From the NCBI GenBank assembly GCA_034509425.1, contig JAVTVJ010000464.1:62001-126000 (forward strand): a DNA stretch of 64,000 bases, given 5' to 3'. Shown here in pieces: positions 13,501 to 24,603 of the stretch. The translations under genes were made by a program, and so were the position numbers. The stretch is from Eopsaltria australis. Taxonomy: Eukaryota > Chordata > Aves > Passeriformes > Petroicidae. Within the stretch, counting starts at the first letter, position 1; the number at the start of each line of letters is the position of its first letter. Below the pieces are notes generated by a model. That model saw only the letters and a program-made list of their open reading frames with translations, did not search any database and was not told where the DNA came from.

Positions 13501-16500
13501 GCTGCTCTCTAGACTGCTCCCTACCTGTCCACGCTCCTGCTGTGCTCTCCAGCCAGAATCCAGCACCCCCAGCTTGCAGGACACCCCACTCCCATCCCCT
13601 TTGTCCACATTTGCATCTCCCCTCTGCCCACAAAGACGCCCTTCATGCTCTTTGCTTTCCAGTGCAAGCAACGTCATTTTTCTTCTAGAAGATCTTAAAG
13701 TCTCCTTGTTCTAACCAGGAGGACCCATGACATCCAAGTTAATTTTAAATTGCTCTATGGCCACTGAGGAAGTCAAGTCTGTTTTCTGAAGGCACTGGGC
13801 CCTATTTGCCTGCTCAGAGCTCCTTTTAGCAGATTTGGCTGCCTCAGCTGTTACCAAGCCAAGAGGCTGTAGACATTGAGTTCATTAGAAGCTGTTGGAA
13901 CAAGCTCTTTGCACAGCTCATTAAAAGTGCCCCCATGCCCCTTGCAGCAGAACAGTTCCTCCAGCCCCTCCTGCCCTGCCCCAGCTCTTTGCAATCATTC
14001 ACAGCCCTCCGAGCAGGGGGGTCGCAGGCACTTCCACTCACGGGACAAATATTCAGCCATTTCAGCAGCAAGCAGAGCGTGAGGTGACACACAGACCCTT
14101 GTGCAGAGAACTGGCTCCTGGGACGTGGCTCCACACTGAGCATTCCCTTCTGCTGCCTGATGTGATGGACACAAGCCACTGCCCCAGACACAGCTTGGGG
14201 AGCACACCCTGAGGTCTCAGCAAACACACCCACAAAGCAGAAATTTCGTTTCTCTGTTTAACAGAAAGGAGGTTGTAGACAAAATCACTTACACAAGCCT
14301 CCCTCTCCACAACCACAACCTACAGAGGCCATCAATTATAAACAAGGGCAATCAACATAACAGCATCGGCGCCAGCCCTGTCACCATCCCTCTGTGAAGG
14401 GACTCACATAGGGATCTGGAGAAAAACCACTGCAGGGTGACAGCTGGCCAGAGCTCTAATCACAGCTTGAAGATGTGGATGCTGGAGTCCATCACCAGTA
14501 AGCAGGATCAGACTTGATGGATGATTTTTCTCAAAGGATTGTGTTTCCAGGAGGATGTCACTTAGGTGTAGGTTTCACTGGAAAACCCACTGCAGCCATA
14601 CCACAGGGTATCACTCAGAAAGGACACACTAAGCCAAGAAGCCGAAGCCTGCTGTGTTCTATCAGCTTTCAGTCAAGCTTTCTTGGCCTCCAAATCCAAG
14701 TGAAATGCTGCCCTTGAAACCAAAGCTGAGGTGGCTTTTTATGGTGGAAATCCCTTGGGAGATTAAAATTTCTGAGCATGCCAGCAGGGAGAAGGTGACA
14801 TGGTGTGGGAGCAGATTTTAGCATCGGCAGCGCAGGAAAGCCCTGCAGAGGTGCCTGTAACACACATTCTCACAAGAGGAGGCTCATCCTGAGACCAGCA
14901 GAGAGAGAGCCTGAGCATTGCTGCTTCTCATCTCCTGGCAGTTTCTGTCGCACCCTGCCAGGCAGCATTCCGACCATCCCAGCAGGAGCACAGGGTTCTC
15001 CAGCTTGCCCAACGCCCCCGTGTTTCAGATGCACAAATACTCAGCAGCACCACGGCTGTTACAGTGACTGCACATCACACAGCAGCTCCTCCTGCCCCAG
15101 CCTGCTGTCCCTGGATGCCCTGCCTGGGACAGGCTCCCAGTAACTCCAGCAGCAGCCCAGGCAGTTGGGTTCTTGCTGAGCACCTGCAGCAGCTCTGGCG
15201 CCCTGGCTGCCCAGGGGAGCTGGGGCTGGGCTGGAGCCCCGTGCTGGGACAGGCCTGACCCGGGCGGTGCAGCCGAGGGCATGGCTCGGCCATCACGTGC
15301 CAGGACAACTTCCACACTCTGCCACCCCTGCTCCCCTGCCTGCTGACCCCTGGCCCGTTCCTCCCCCTTGGTGTTTTCACACTGTGGTTGAAAGCATAAC
15401 CTGCTCCTTCCTCTCCCACAGCCCCTCGCGGCTCGGGCTGCGGATGGGGGGTCAGGCAAGCTCCAGACGTCAGACGTTAATCCCCTGTTGATGCAACAGC
15501 AAGTTTCTTTCCTTGTTGAACAAGTGAGAGAGTTTAGTGTTGAAACCCTGGATGAATCATTGACCCCTGAACATGAACAGATACAACTGTGTACAGGAGT
15601 TAACAGCTACAGGTTCCCCCCCATGCCAAACCCTGGGAGAACCTGGGGAAGCTGCAGTTGGACTTGCTTGAAATGTTGGGCTGGTTAACACCATGCGAGC
15701 CTCCAGGTTTTGACAGGTACCAGCACAGGTACCAGCCATGTCACTGCCACCACCTCTGATACTTTAAAGCCCATGGACAATGAAGAACAGACCCCCAAGG
15801 TGAGCAGCAGAGCAGCCAGCTCTGCCAGGGTCTCCTTCCATTACCACTCAGCTGCAAACATCTCCACTTTCCCAACACCATTTTTTCTTTAATAAAACAG
15901 CGTTGATCAGGCTACCCTGTTCATGAACTCCTCCATGGACTGCACCCTGGAGCAGGCTAGCAGCTCACTGGAGGAGCTGAGTGGGTGTGAGCAGCACCAT
16001 TATACCACAGGGAGATTTTTTTAGTTCTGTACACGTACAGAAATCCCTTTCCTGAACATCCAAGTCCTTGGTGTGACACTACACGCTTCTACCAGCACAC
16101 AGAGCACCTAGACCAAGGCCCTTCGCACAGCACTGGGTTCATCTGTGATTTATTCTCACAAGTAACCCCTGCATGGACCAGACATGAGCTTGCACTTAGC
16201 GTACAGTGCACCTCCTCACTCTCTAATCCCGTCTCACAATTTTACCAAGTGCCAAAGTCAAACAAGATGCTATTAAATACACTTAAAGTCATTTGTTCAG
16301 CTATTGAAAATAAATGTAGAAATGTAACTGTTCACTTAGGAATCTGCAAGGGAATTTTGTACCTGTTGTGCAATGTGTTTTCTACTCCTTGAGACAGGCA
16401 TTTAACACAGTCCTATTCATAACTCAGCCAAAAATATAAAACAAAGAAAAAAGTGAGATTACATTAAAAGAAAATCCTCTTTTAATATATGGTGTCACTC

Positions 16501-17877
16501 AATAAAGCAATCGTCATTCTATATTATTTTTTTAATTTCACAGGTGTATTTTGTACCTCAAACAAGGTTTCACCTGGCGGGCACTTTACAGGCAGAACAA
16601 AGTGCCAAATGTATATCTTTTACAGCACCTAAACTATTCTATATTCACTCCATACTGATCACTACTTATTTTCCGACGTAAACAAAGTCATTCTCAAATG
16701 GATCTGAGTCAGAACATGAGGGTGAACTCCTGCTCGCACTGAAGTCAATGGTGCAAAATTCCATAGTGTCTTCACTGCCCTGTGGACTTCCACCCAAGGC
16801 CCAGAGGTTCCTGGTGCACAAGAGCTGTGTATGTAGGACAGCCACAAAAATCCTCCAGCCCCCAAAGTCCTGCCAGAGTGCTTTATGTGCAGCTCATCAC
16901 ATGCTAAAGCTCAAACCTTAAGTGGAGACCAGTTTTTCCACTTATACAAAACACCACTTATCTGACTCACAGAGCCTTTCCAGATACAGCCCCAAAGGTC
17001 CCCGCGAGAGTCACCCACAGCGGTGTGGGCAGCACTCAGGTGTCCCTGGCATTCGCAGCCCTGCAGCACAAACAGCAGGACGGCTCTGCAGGTCCCTGTC
17101 CCGCTGCCGGCACCGCTGCCGCTCCCGTCGCTAAGGGGACGGACCGGCGATGCCAGGCAGACTCAGCAGCGGGCACTCACCTTCTACCCCAGCTCTGCTG
17201 GTCGTGCCTCAGTTTCCCCAGATGCCATCTGGGCACTACTGATAAAAACTACAGGGCACTTGAGTGCCAGCAAGAGGCACGAATTACTGCCACTGAGCTT
17301 GAGCTGATGCGGAACCATACAATCCTCCAACCTCCCAAAGTCTGTATAACAAACATTAAACACAATTCACGTTATCTATCCCTTCTCCCCCCACCATAAA
17401 CCCGGCGTGGCCGCAGGATGCTCCCTCCATTCGCACTTTAAGTTGTTGCAAAAGTGTGAGGAGCCCCCACTGTTTGCTGTCCCTTCCCTCCATGGTCAAA
17501 CCCTGACGGGCAGCAGGGTGACCCTCTCGAGAGCCAAACACTGCTGGAGCTGAGGCAAGCGGTGCCACGGAGCACCCAGGCTGTCCCCGCTCCGTGTCCC
17601 ACCGCTCCCAGAGTGTGACGCCGCTCCATTCACTCGCTCCTTGTCCCGAGGCAGCGTCCCCAGTCTGTTCTGCTCCTGCCCCCGCTGTCTGTCGGTGCCC
17701 GTGCCCCTCGCCCCGCAGCGGGTGTCCCCAGCCCGCAGTGCCCACCCGGGGTCCCGAGCGCGGTACCTTGGGGGGGAGGCTGAGCAGGATGGGCACCAGC
17801 GCCAGCGGCGCGCACAGCAGCACCACGAACCTCCGCACGCTCCACGCCTTCTTCACCAGCGCCCCCAGCGCCGCCAT
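1420..17877 (-). CDS. SLC13A3: SLC13A3, Na+/dicarboxylate cotransporter 3, 5' half (gene-level; six exons; 3' end outside window)
   Basis: The product is a plasma-membrane sodium-coupled carrier for succinate, alpha-ketoglutarate and other dicarboxylates (SLC13/DASS family, established knowledge). Six minus-strand exons (17877-17767, 8609-8344, 8006-7843, 3408-3342, 2620-2435, 1545-1420) join in frame: 111+266+164+67+186+126 = 920 nt, about 307 codons of a protein that is 602 residues in human. The translation follows human NaDC3 closely throughout. It includes the first sodium-site SNT motif (residues 143-145, in WLSNTAST) and the [12 protein letters not shown] segment (about 245-256). Every intron has GT-AG ends. 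The second SNT motif and the C-terminal membrane segments must lie left of position 1. The start has a good context (G at -3, G at +4) and matches the human MAAL start. An in-frame ATG 11 codons upstream (17910) would add a Gly/Cys-rich stub and is less likely. Identification is very secure. Confidence 0.96.
2435..2620 (-). CDS. SLC13A3: SLC13A3 coding exon 5
   Basis: The exon is 186 nt, from acceptor gttttaaag|CAAAG (a weak polypyrimidine tract) to donor CTGAAGAG|gtatgg. It completes D203 and encodes residues 204-264. An acidic loop ([20 protein letters not shown]) is followed by [18 protein letters not shown] and [19 protein letters not shown]. The second part is strongly conserved with human; the acidic loop is diverged. 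The start was chosen because only this AG joins exon 4 in frame. Confidence 0.94.
3342..3408 (-). CDS. SLC13A3: SLC13A3 coding exon 4 (67-nt exon)
   Basis: This is a short exon, from acceptor ctttttcag|CATCTT to donor ACTGAGGA|gtaagt. It encodes A(split)[21 protein letters not shown] plus two bases. [13 protein letters not shown] is identical to the human loop sequence, which fixes the exon despite its size. Phases 1 and 2 match the neighbouring exons exactly. Confidence 0.93.
3586..3615. repeat. (CCT)10 microsatellite in SLC13A3 intron 3
   Basis: Ten perfect CCT units, about 180 bp upstream (in gene orientation) of exon 4. On the SLC13A3 sense strand this is a purine-rich (AGG)n run. Confidence 0.97.
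7391..7428. repeat. 12-bp tandem repeat, three copies
   Basis: Three copies of CAGGGAGGGACC in SLC13A3 intron 3. Confidence 0.9.
7843..8006 (-). CDS. SLC13A3: SLC13A3 coding exon 3 (SNT sodium-site motif)
   Basis: The exon is 164 nt, from acceptor ctttcag|ACTAATC to donor AACCAAG|gtaatt. It encodes residues 127-180 with split codons at both ends. It contains [20 protein letters not shown] followed by [21 protein letters not shown] (143-145) is the first of the two conserved sodium-binding motifs of the family. The tail ([17 protein letters not shown]) is the variable cytosolic loop. Confidence 0.96.
8344..8609 (-). CDS. SLC13A3: SLC13A3 coding exon 2
   Basis: The exon is 266 nt, from acceptor ttttgcag|GAAGGA to donor CCAGCCAG|gtgact. 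It encodes residues 38-125 plus two bases of codon 126. It begins [10 protein letters not shown] and ends MLVGVQPA, and is nearly identical to the human segment ([32 protein letters not shown]). It carries several membrane segments. Confidence 0.96.
8610..17766 (-). other. SLC13A3: SLC13A3 intron 1
   Basis: This 9.2-kb first intron holds no coding exon I can support. It has an A18 run at 12380-12397 and AT-rich blocks near 10230-11060 and 16230-16560. First introns often carry regulatory elements, but none is demonstrated here. Confidence 0.75.
12380..12397. repeat. A18 homopolymer
   Basis: A run of eighteen A in SLC13A3 intron 1, with no recognisable retrotransposon body next to it. Confidence 0.95.
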
Positions 17878-18030
17878 CCCGCACCCATCGCCGCATCCAC
17901 CGCCGCGCACCCGCTTTATCCCCCGGGAACGGCCCTCCCGGTGGGCGGCACCCCCCGGGCCCCCCCAGCCCTTCTCCGCCCCGCCTCGCCCACCGGGAGG
18001 GGCCCCGCGGCACTGCGCCCCGCTGTAGCG
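17590..18030 (-). promoter_or_regulatory. SLC13A3: CpG-island promoter of SLC13A3
   Basis: This GC- and CpG-rich block surrounds the first coding exon, in sharp contrast to the flanking DNA. It covers the ATG (17877), about 110 nt of coding sequence and the presumed 5' UTR. The transcription start cannot be fixed from sequence alone. Just upstream (about 18038-18075) are three CTATA-type repeats in a C-rich tract. Confidence 0.75.
17767..17877 (-). CDS. SLC13A3: SLC13A3 coding exon 1
   Basis: This exon encodes residues 1-37, from [12 protein letters not shown] to LSLPPK: a short basic cytosolic N-terminus followed by the first hydrophobic segment. The donor is CCCAAG|gtaccg, with the intron in phase 0. 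It sits inside a CpG island, as expected for a first exon. Confidence 0.95.
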
Positions 18031-21000
18031 CCTCCCATCCCCTATAGCCGCCCTCTATACGGCCCCTATAGCCCCCTCCTTTCCCCCATCTCACCATTTC
18101 CCAGCCTTTTTCCTTTTTCTTTTCTTTTTTTCCTTATTAAAAATAAGCAAACAGAGCCAAACAAAAGGTCAGTGGTGCGGAGTGGGATAGAGCCATGGGA
18201 AACAGCGGGAAAGAGAGAGGCAAAGCCTTGGCTCACACAAGTGAGAGCCCCAGCAAGCAAGCGACGAGCATATGACTCTACCCTGGGTGTCCTGTCAGGC
18301 TGGACCTCAAGGATGCTTCATGAGTCGAAAAGAAAACACAAAACTTGAACTCCGAGGGTGAATTTTCTTGCCAGCTCTGCCCTGTATCGGAGTCACCAGA
18401 AAGAAAATGGGGGGAATATGTGGGGCAGGACAGGATCCTCTCTCCTGACCGCAGGGAACCTCAGCGGAGGCTGCCGGTCTTTGACCGCAGGGAGAGGCAA
18501 ACACCCCAGGACACCGAGCTGCTCCACTATCAAGATGAGCAAGAGATCAAAGCCAAGGGAGCTGCTTTTTGCACCGCCTGGATTCTTGCAATTGAAGGCT
18601 AAACAAAGCTGAGTGGTGGGGAGAAATATGGGAAAGCAAAGTAGCACCCTTAGTACTTCATCAGCATCCTCTGAATGCTTTCAAGCACATTCAAAACCTG
18701 GGCAAATTGACCCATATTTGACAGATGTATAAAACTCACGTTCAGCAGAGAAACCTCTCTGTTTCACGATTTATCAGCTCTCTGGAGAGTTACTCCTCCT
18801 TGATACTTTTTCCTAGATCATTAAGGAAGTTGGAGACGAATGCATTGGATTAAAAAGCAGATGTGAGAAAGCCTCGTCCCCCTTATACAAACCATGGATC
18901 CCTGGCACAGAGGGAACAAGACATCAGAGTGTGATGGTACAATGAGTAACAGAGACAGGACTGTGCTTCCCACTGAAGGGATTCTGCTCCGGGTCTGGAT
19001 CCACCTCCTCCATTCCCCTCCCTCTCCTTAACAGCATTGTATGTAATTCTGCACAAATAGTAACAAACCGGTTTATGCCCACAGCCATCCCGGGCAGGGG
19101 CTAAAGGGTGGCGGCATCACCACTGCGGCTCTTTTCAACCACCAGAACGGACACAAAAGCTTTTGCCGGGCACTGCCGGGGGCTGCTGGCAAGGCGAGGA
19201 TCCGGCATCCGCCTGGCGCCCGGCCCCGCGGCTGCCCAGCCCCGCTGGCACCGCACCTTCTCTCGGGACCCAGGAGAGAGCACAGAGCTGACCGAGAGAA
19301 ATCTACCAGGATTTTTATCTTGTTTTTCCTTGACTGCTTAACAGCATGAATACGAAGTTATCATGACCAAAGAAAATGAGGAGGAGATTGCTGTGCTGCC
19401 TCAATGCCAGGCTGTGGTAGCAGAAGATGCTTCATTACTTGGGTGTGTGATGGAGAGGGTGGGCAGAGGGATGACTGAAGACCTGAAAGCAAAATTCAGG
19501 CCATTAAAAGAATGCAACTGCTTAAAACAGGTTCAGCTTACACAAAATACCCATCAGCCAGAGACTGGAAGCCCGTGTATGAGTGTGTGCCACATGCCGC
19601 ACCAAAGGAGCTCTGCAAAACATTTTCTCTCAAAATCAACCTTGTAAGTTAAAAAAAAAGCTTCAAAACAATAACAATGGGCACAGTCTGTTCTTTCTCT
19701 TGTGAGGATACACATTTCTGCAGTGTGGAGGGTAAGGGGATGGGCAGCATATTCCCCTCCAAGACGTGACTGATGCTTGGACAGCCCCATCCCCAGCCCC
19801 ATCCCCAGCCCCACCCGGCTCCATCCCCAACCCCACCCGGCCCCTGTCGGCTCAGCAGGGTAGATGCTGGCTCAGCCTTCAGGGCTTCCCAGCCGAGCCC
19901 ATTGTGCAGGGGCTACATGCTGGTTCTCTCAGCCTTCCCGGGCTTCAGCTGGGAATTAACATTTAATTAGTTTGTTTTCTTGTAAGCTCCATCTCTATCA
20001 CCACCATTTCCAGTGCCAGCAGCAGCTGCAGCTGCCCTGCCTGTGCCTTCCCTGTGCTCTCCCATCACTGGGGTCAGACCACTGCTGGGCCATTACTTAA
20101 AGTAAGTTTAGTTTATTGACAAAAAAAAAAGGGGGCTGTGTTGTGCCCAAAAAGAACCACTGTGGGACACAGCTTCTGCTTGGGTGAGGGAGGGGCTTTA
20201 TTTATCTGTAGTGACCCTCACGGAGTGAACCCTGGGTTGCAAATGAGCTTTTATGCTTTTATTGCACTTACTTGGTTTGCTATCAGCAGTGATGGGAGAA
20301 GAGGGTTGCAAAAGGTTATCAGTGTTCTGCATCTTGCAAAACTGGAAAATATCAATTTCCTGCAGACATCAAGGCCTAGACTATAAAAAAGTTCACCAAA
20401 AAAAGCTACACCATATATCTTGTATGCACAGTTTTTACATATTCACACAGTGACTGCCAGCACAGAACAGCCACTGCCCAAAAGTCATGGCTTATTCAAC
20501 AGTGTCTTCATCCCTGTTCCTTGTTTGTATGTTTGTTTTTGTTTTCATGTTTCTTTTTCCTCTTAGTGCTCCTCTAGGTCTCCAACCCACATTTATCTCA
20601 AAAAATCCCTTTTCAGTTCAGTTCTGCCCTCATGGCATCAGTGGGCAGAACAGAACTTGGTCTTATTGCCAAGCCAAAGTCCGGCTGGTAGCCAGGAGCT
20701 TGCAATCCAGCTCCCCACTCCCGCCACAGAAATCACTGGTGATGTCAGATACCAAAATAAACAGAAAAAACTCCATCAATAATCAGCAATTCCCACAGAA
20801 ATACCATGCTGCACTTCCTGCTGATAAAATGCCTCTATTTACATTTCATTGGTCCTTCCCTCTTTCCTTTCATTCCTCTTTCCACAGCTTATCTGCACCT
20901 CCTTGTATTCATGGCATTTTTGAGTGATATCCAGGTGTGGAGCAGGATCAAACAGGTGCTGGGAAGCCTCTGGAAATGAAGCTTTTCCCAGCAGGCCTGG

Positions 21001-21707
21001 AGTTGATGCCCTGAGACAACAACTCATTCTTAAAAGCAAAAACATTCAAGCAGTAGAAAGACCCAGAGTGATCAACTGTACATCCAGCACACAGCTGTAA
21101 ATACATTCTGCTCCAAGATTTTTCCTGAACATACAGATTTTCCTGGTACTAGTGATGGTGGCAGAGAGACCCCCAGTGGCTTTGTGCACCACCAGCCACA
21201 ATCCCTGTCACATCCCACAGTCTCAGGGTCCCTCAACAGGCAAGCAAGAAGGTTTTGGAGGGGCTGAAGGACAACACAGCCCCTCTGGATAAGACAGGGC
21301 AAGACACCACCACTTCTGCCAGTGTGGGTGGCAAGGACTTTATAAAAACTCAGGCTAAACTCAGAAAGAATATTGGTGGCTCAAAACTGGATTTGTAGTA
21401 GATAAACTATTCATGAAGGAAATAAAAAAAAAGAAAGAAAATAGGAGTCCTCTTTACCTTATGAGAATGCACATGCACTGGACATAAAGGTTGAGTGTTA
21501 ATAATGCAGTGGTAAATTATTTTAATAACAATAATAATAGTAATTCAGTGTTGCTTATGAGGACACAGATGCACGGAAAGCTAACACAGCAGCACATCAA
21601 ACAATTCCCAGTCAACAAAAGCTGGAACCTCCACCTGCCCTGGGAACCAGTCAGGGAACCAGTGGTTTTCATCCAAGGAGCTGCTGCTGCAGATACAACT
21701 CATCCCA

Positions 21708-21752
21708 GAGTTGAAAAGGACCCACAAGGATCATTGAGTCCAGCACCTGATG
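21708..21752 (-). mobile_element. CR1 LINE 3'-end remnant
   Basis: The segment reads GTTGAAAAGGACCCACAAGG then ATCATTGAGTCCAGCACCTG, the reverse complement of the region just before the CR1 3' terminus. It closely matches the corresponding part of the longer copy at 30160-30418. It is short and decayed. Confidence 0.6.
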
Positions 21753-22059
21753 GACTGATACAGCTGAGGCTGCAAGAAGATTTCAGGTGGACACTTTGAA
21801 GGTCCAAAGTCTCCTTTCTGCTGGACATGAACCTGCTGATATTTTTCCATCTTCAAACAGCAACAGCTCAGCATTCTCTACAGCAATCCATACAACACAC
21901 CAGGCTGGTCAAGAGGAAATATCAACAAGCCCTAACAGAGATGCGCAGAAAGTAACGCTTACATAACAAGGAGGAGGTTATCACGCAGTGGAAAAGCAAA
22001 ACATTTTGCTTTTCATGAGCAGTAATGTTCTGCTTTGTTTTGAAGCTCCATCGCAGCGC

Positions 22060-22940
22060 TGATTTCAGCAGAGGCCCGTTCAGGAGTCCCCGCTCGAGGG
22101 CCAGTCCCACGCACGGCTCCCCGGGAGGAGCGGCCTCACCACGGGCTGCCGACCGCGGCTCAGGGCACTGCTCTGCCCGTGCAAACCTCCCGCGGATCGC
22201 CTTTGTTTCTGCTCCGCTGCCCCGCAGGGAGAGCTGCATTTCAACAAACACCACGATAGCTGGAAACAGGCTTCTTCAAAGGGCTTCGCAAACAGAACTC
22301 AATCCTGGCATCACCGGGAGATGGTGAGAGCGGTGTTTGTACAGATGGGGGACAAGGGGGGGGTCAGGCTGCTGCCTCCCCTCAGCGGGGCCGGCATTCG
22401 GGGCTCGCATCCCTCGTTAGCTCACATCCACCTGCTCCCACCATTCCCTGCTCCAGCAGCCCGCAGGACACCCGGGAGCATCGAGTCAGTGTCCGTGTGT
22501 GCCCGGGCCGGGGAAGAGAAGGTGCAGCAGCAGCAGCAGCTCCGCAGCCCCGCTGCTCCCTGCACGGACACGCGGCTGCTCCTCGCCCACGGGCCGCGAA
22601 TGAAAACGAAACTCGGCAGCGAGCACGGGCGCTGCGGAGAGCGAGGGTGCCCGGCCCGGCAGCCAAAGCTGTGGCTGGGCGGTGGAACCCGGGCCCCACG
22701 CCGGGGTCGGGCACTCGCCCAGGCGGCTCCTGTGGCAAGAGGTGAATGCGCGCTGGGCACGGGCAGCCCGCCGCGCTAGGACACTTGCGGGACGCGAACC
22801 GGCCACCTCCGCGATCAGAAGCGGCAACGCTGCGCCGGCGCCACCGCGCGGAGTGAAGCAGCTGCCGCGGAGGCGCCTTGTGGTTCTCGGCGCCGCTCGC
22901 CCCGGGGTCCCAGCCCTATCCGCTCTCTCTGGGCTGCGCT
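22060..22940. promoter_or_regulatory. CpG island without an assigned gene
   Basis: CpG dinucleotides are frequent and GC content is high across this block, most strongly at 22370-22930, about 4.5 kb upstream of SLC13A3 exon 1 and about 1.2 kb beyond the 3' end of TP53RK. It includes a (GCA)5-type run at about 22523-22540. Open frames on both strands have no recognisable domain and are expected in GC-rich DNA. It could be the promoter of a non-coding RNA, an alternative SLC13A3 promoter or an orphan island. Confidence 0.6.
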
Positions 22941-24006
22941 GCTCCAAAAGCTCTCATCTCTTCTGCCCTGCCTGGAACAGCAGCTTCTCACCGCTGCATT
23001 CTCCCCGTCGCCTGCAGGATCCGGACGGGACACGTCCTTGCCTGTGCAGAGGCAAAGGATTTCACTCCCTCTTTTTCACGAGCAGTTCAGAGCACACGGG
23101 ACTGCACCAGAGAACAGAGGATGTTCCCGATGGATGCAGGCTGCCCAGCACAGCAGATCACCCAGCAAGAAGTTCCTGGTTTCTTTTCTGTCATTACTTG
23201 AAGACAACGATATTCCCACATTCACCCAACTCACATCCCAGCCTGCTCACAAAGCTGATAACCTTCTAACCCTCCCACTGTGGGGTGTGCAAAATTTTCC
23301 TCTGGCACACCTTACATACACACTATTAGAGAGTAACCCAGAAAAATGAAGTAATATAGAGAAAACATTACAAGAAAAAGAGTATTACTGCCAACCTCTG
23401 CCAACCACCCACCTGGGCAGGCAATGGCAATACCAGCAGTCCTCCTTACAAAGCTCCAGAAAAGGAAATTTACCACACTCCTTGCTTAAAGTGGAAGTTT
23501 CTCAGTAGAAAACTGTTCTGGATGAACAAATTTTGTATTTCCTTAAGACAGTACAATTGACTGAGAGTGACAAAAGCCAAAATTTACTACTGGAAGAAAA
23601 TAAACCTGATTTATGTTTAGTGTGGTATTTCAGCATTGCCCACGCTCCAGAATTCGGTTCTCCTGAAAATTTCCAGGATGTGTTAAGCCACTTATAAAAG
23701 ATTTAAAACCATTATTGTAAAGTTTGCTGAGAAAAACAACACACTTTTTTTTCCTGTTACCTTTTGTAGAGGCTGTTTTGTACTCTCTGAGGTAAGAGCC
23801 TCCCGTGATTTATGGTCTGCAGTCTGAGAAAGATTGCTCTGAATGATTCTAACCACACAAAGATGAGCAGAATGACACTGTAAACTACTTGGTATTAGAA
23901 ATATTTAACATTTAGGAAAAAAGTGACCTCCAGTTGTTTCTCTCTTGGCTGCGCCCCAATCTCACAATCACCTCGGTTGCTTTATGACACTTAGAACTCT
24001 TTCAAG

Positions 24007-24016
24007 TTTATTTATT
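24007..24016 (-). terminator. TP53RK: TP53RK polyadenylation signal
   Basis: On the minus strand this reads AATAAATAAA, two overlapping canonical hexamers about 110 nt past the TP53RK stop codon. That distance suits a short 3' UTR. Confidence 0.6.
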
Positions 24017-24124
24017 TGAAGACACAGTTATCAAAATAGCGATCTGTGAAATAAAACCAACTAGAAATATAAATAACCCTATTTGCAAAACCTACTATTT
24101 CTCCATCCCTAACCCTGCTCCCTT

Positions 24125-24603
24125 CTACCCAATCATGGATCTCTTCCTTCCCCTCAGCCGAACCTCATCCAGCTTTTTGATCACAGCACCAGATTTTTTA
24201 GACGTGGCTGCATAGGTCTTTAGCAGAGCTTGGAACATCGTTTCAGTGTCTGGATGAGTGCTGATGAAGGCTTTTTCCAGAACATACAAATCAACTCCTT
24301 TATCCTCTGCAAGACCTGAAATAAAACTGAGTCCAAAGTCTATCAACACCAAGTCCAGCTTCTCTGTGGGCGGCCGCAGGAGGAGGTTGGCAGTTGTGAG
24401 ATCTCCGTGGATAATATCCTCATCGTGCATCCTTGCTAACAGCTCACCCATCTTCTCTGCTAACTTATGCAGGCCACTAGTGTCATTCCCACTCTTTTGT
24501 ACGGAATAAATATGATCCTGAACAGTAATTGAGTCTACGATATCTTCAAGATAGATGGAGTTGGTGACATAATCCACGAAGTAGACCGCTGGAGCTGGGA
24601 TCC
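24125..24603 (-). CDS. TP53RK: TP53RK coding exon 2
   Basis: Acceptor ttaaatag|GGATCC. It completes G127 and encodes residues 128-285: [20 protein letters not shown], the catalytic loop, the DFG motif, [20 protein letters not shown] and the RKRSMIG terminus, then TAG at 24127-24125. It is closely conserved with the human protein. Confidence 0.97.

Larger units (their letters stand above)
18031..24000. other. Intergenic region between SLC13A3 and TP53RK
   Basis: I find no coding exon in these 6 kb. They contain a C-rich CCCAGCCCCAT-type short tandem at about 19780-19850, a short CR1 remnant near 21708-21752, an AAT-rich microsatellite near 21520-21545, and the CpG island at about 22060-22940 listed separately. 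A smaller GC-rich patch lies at about 19085-19270. Confidence 0.7.

Noticed and set aside
17630..18348. Long frames (144-235 codons) across the SLC13A3 promoter.
   Set aside because: They overlap the true exon 1 on the opposite strand or in other frames and lie in a CpG island.
22775..22850. tRNA-like segment on the minus strand: GGTTCGCGTCCCGC resembles a B box, preceded by AGGTG and a TTCTGAT loop.
   Set aside because: The T stem has a mismatch and the conserved A58 is C, the anticodon stem pairs poorly with a 7-base loop, and there is no matching 5' acceptor strand. It looks like chance in GC-rich DNA or a fully decayed copy.
22321..23269. Frames of 150-195 codons on both strands of the orphan CpG island.
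   Set aside because: No domain or homology is recognisable, and the overlapping frames are expected from GC-rich sequence.
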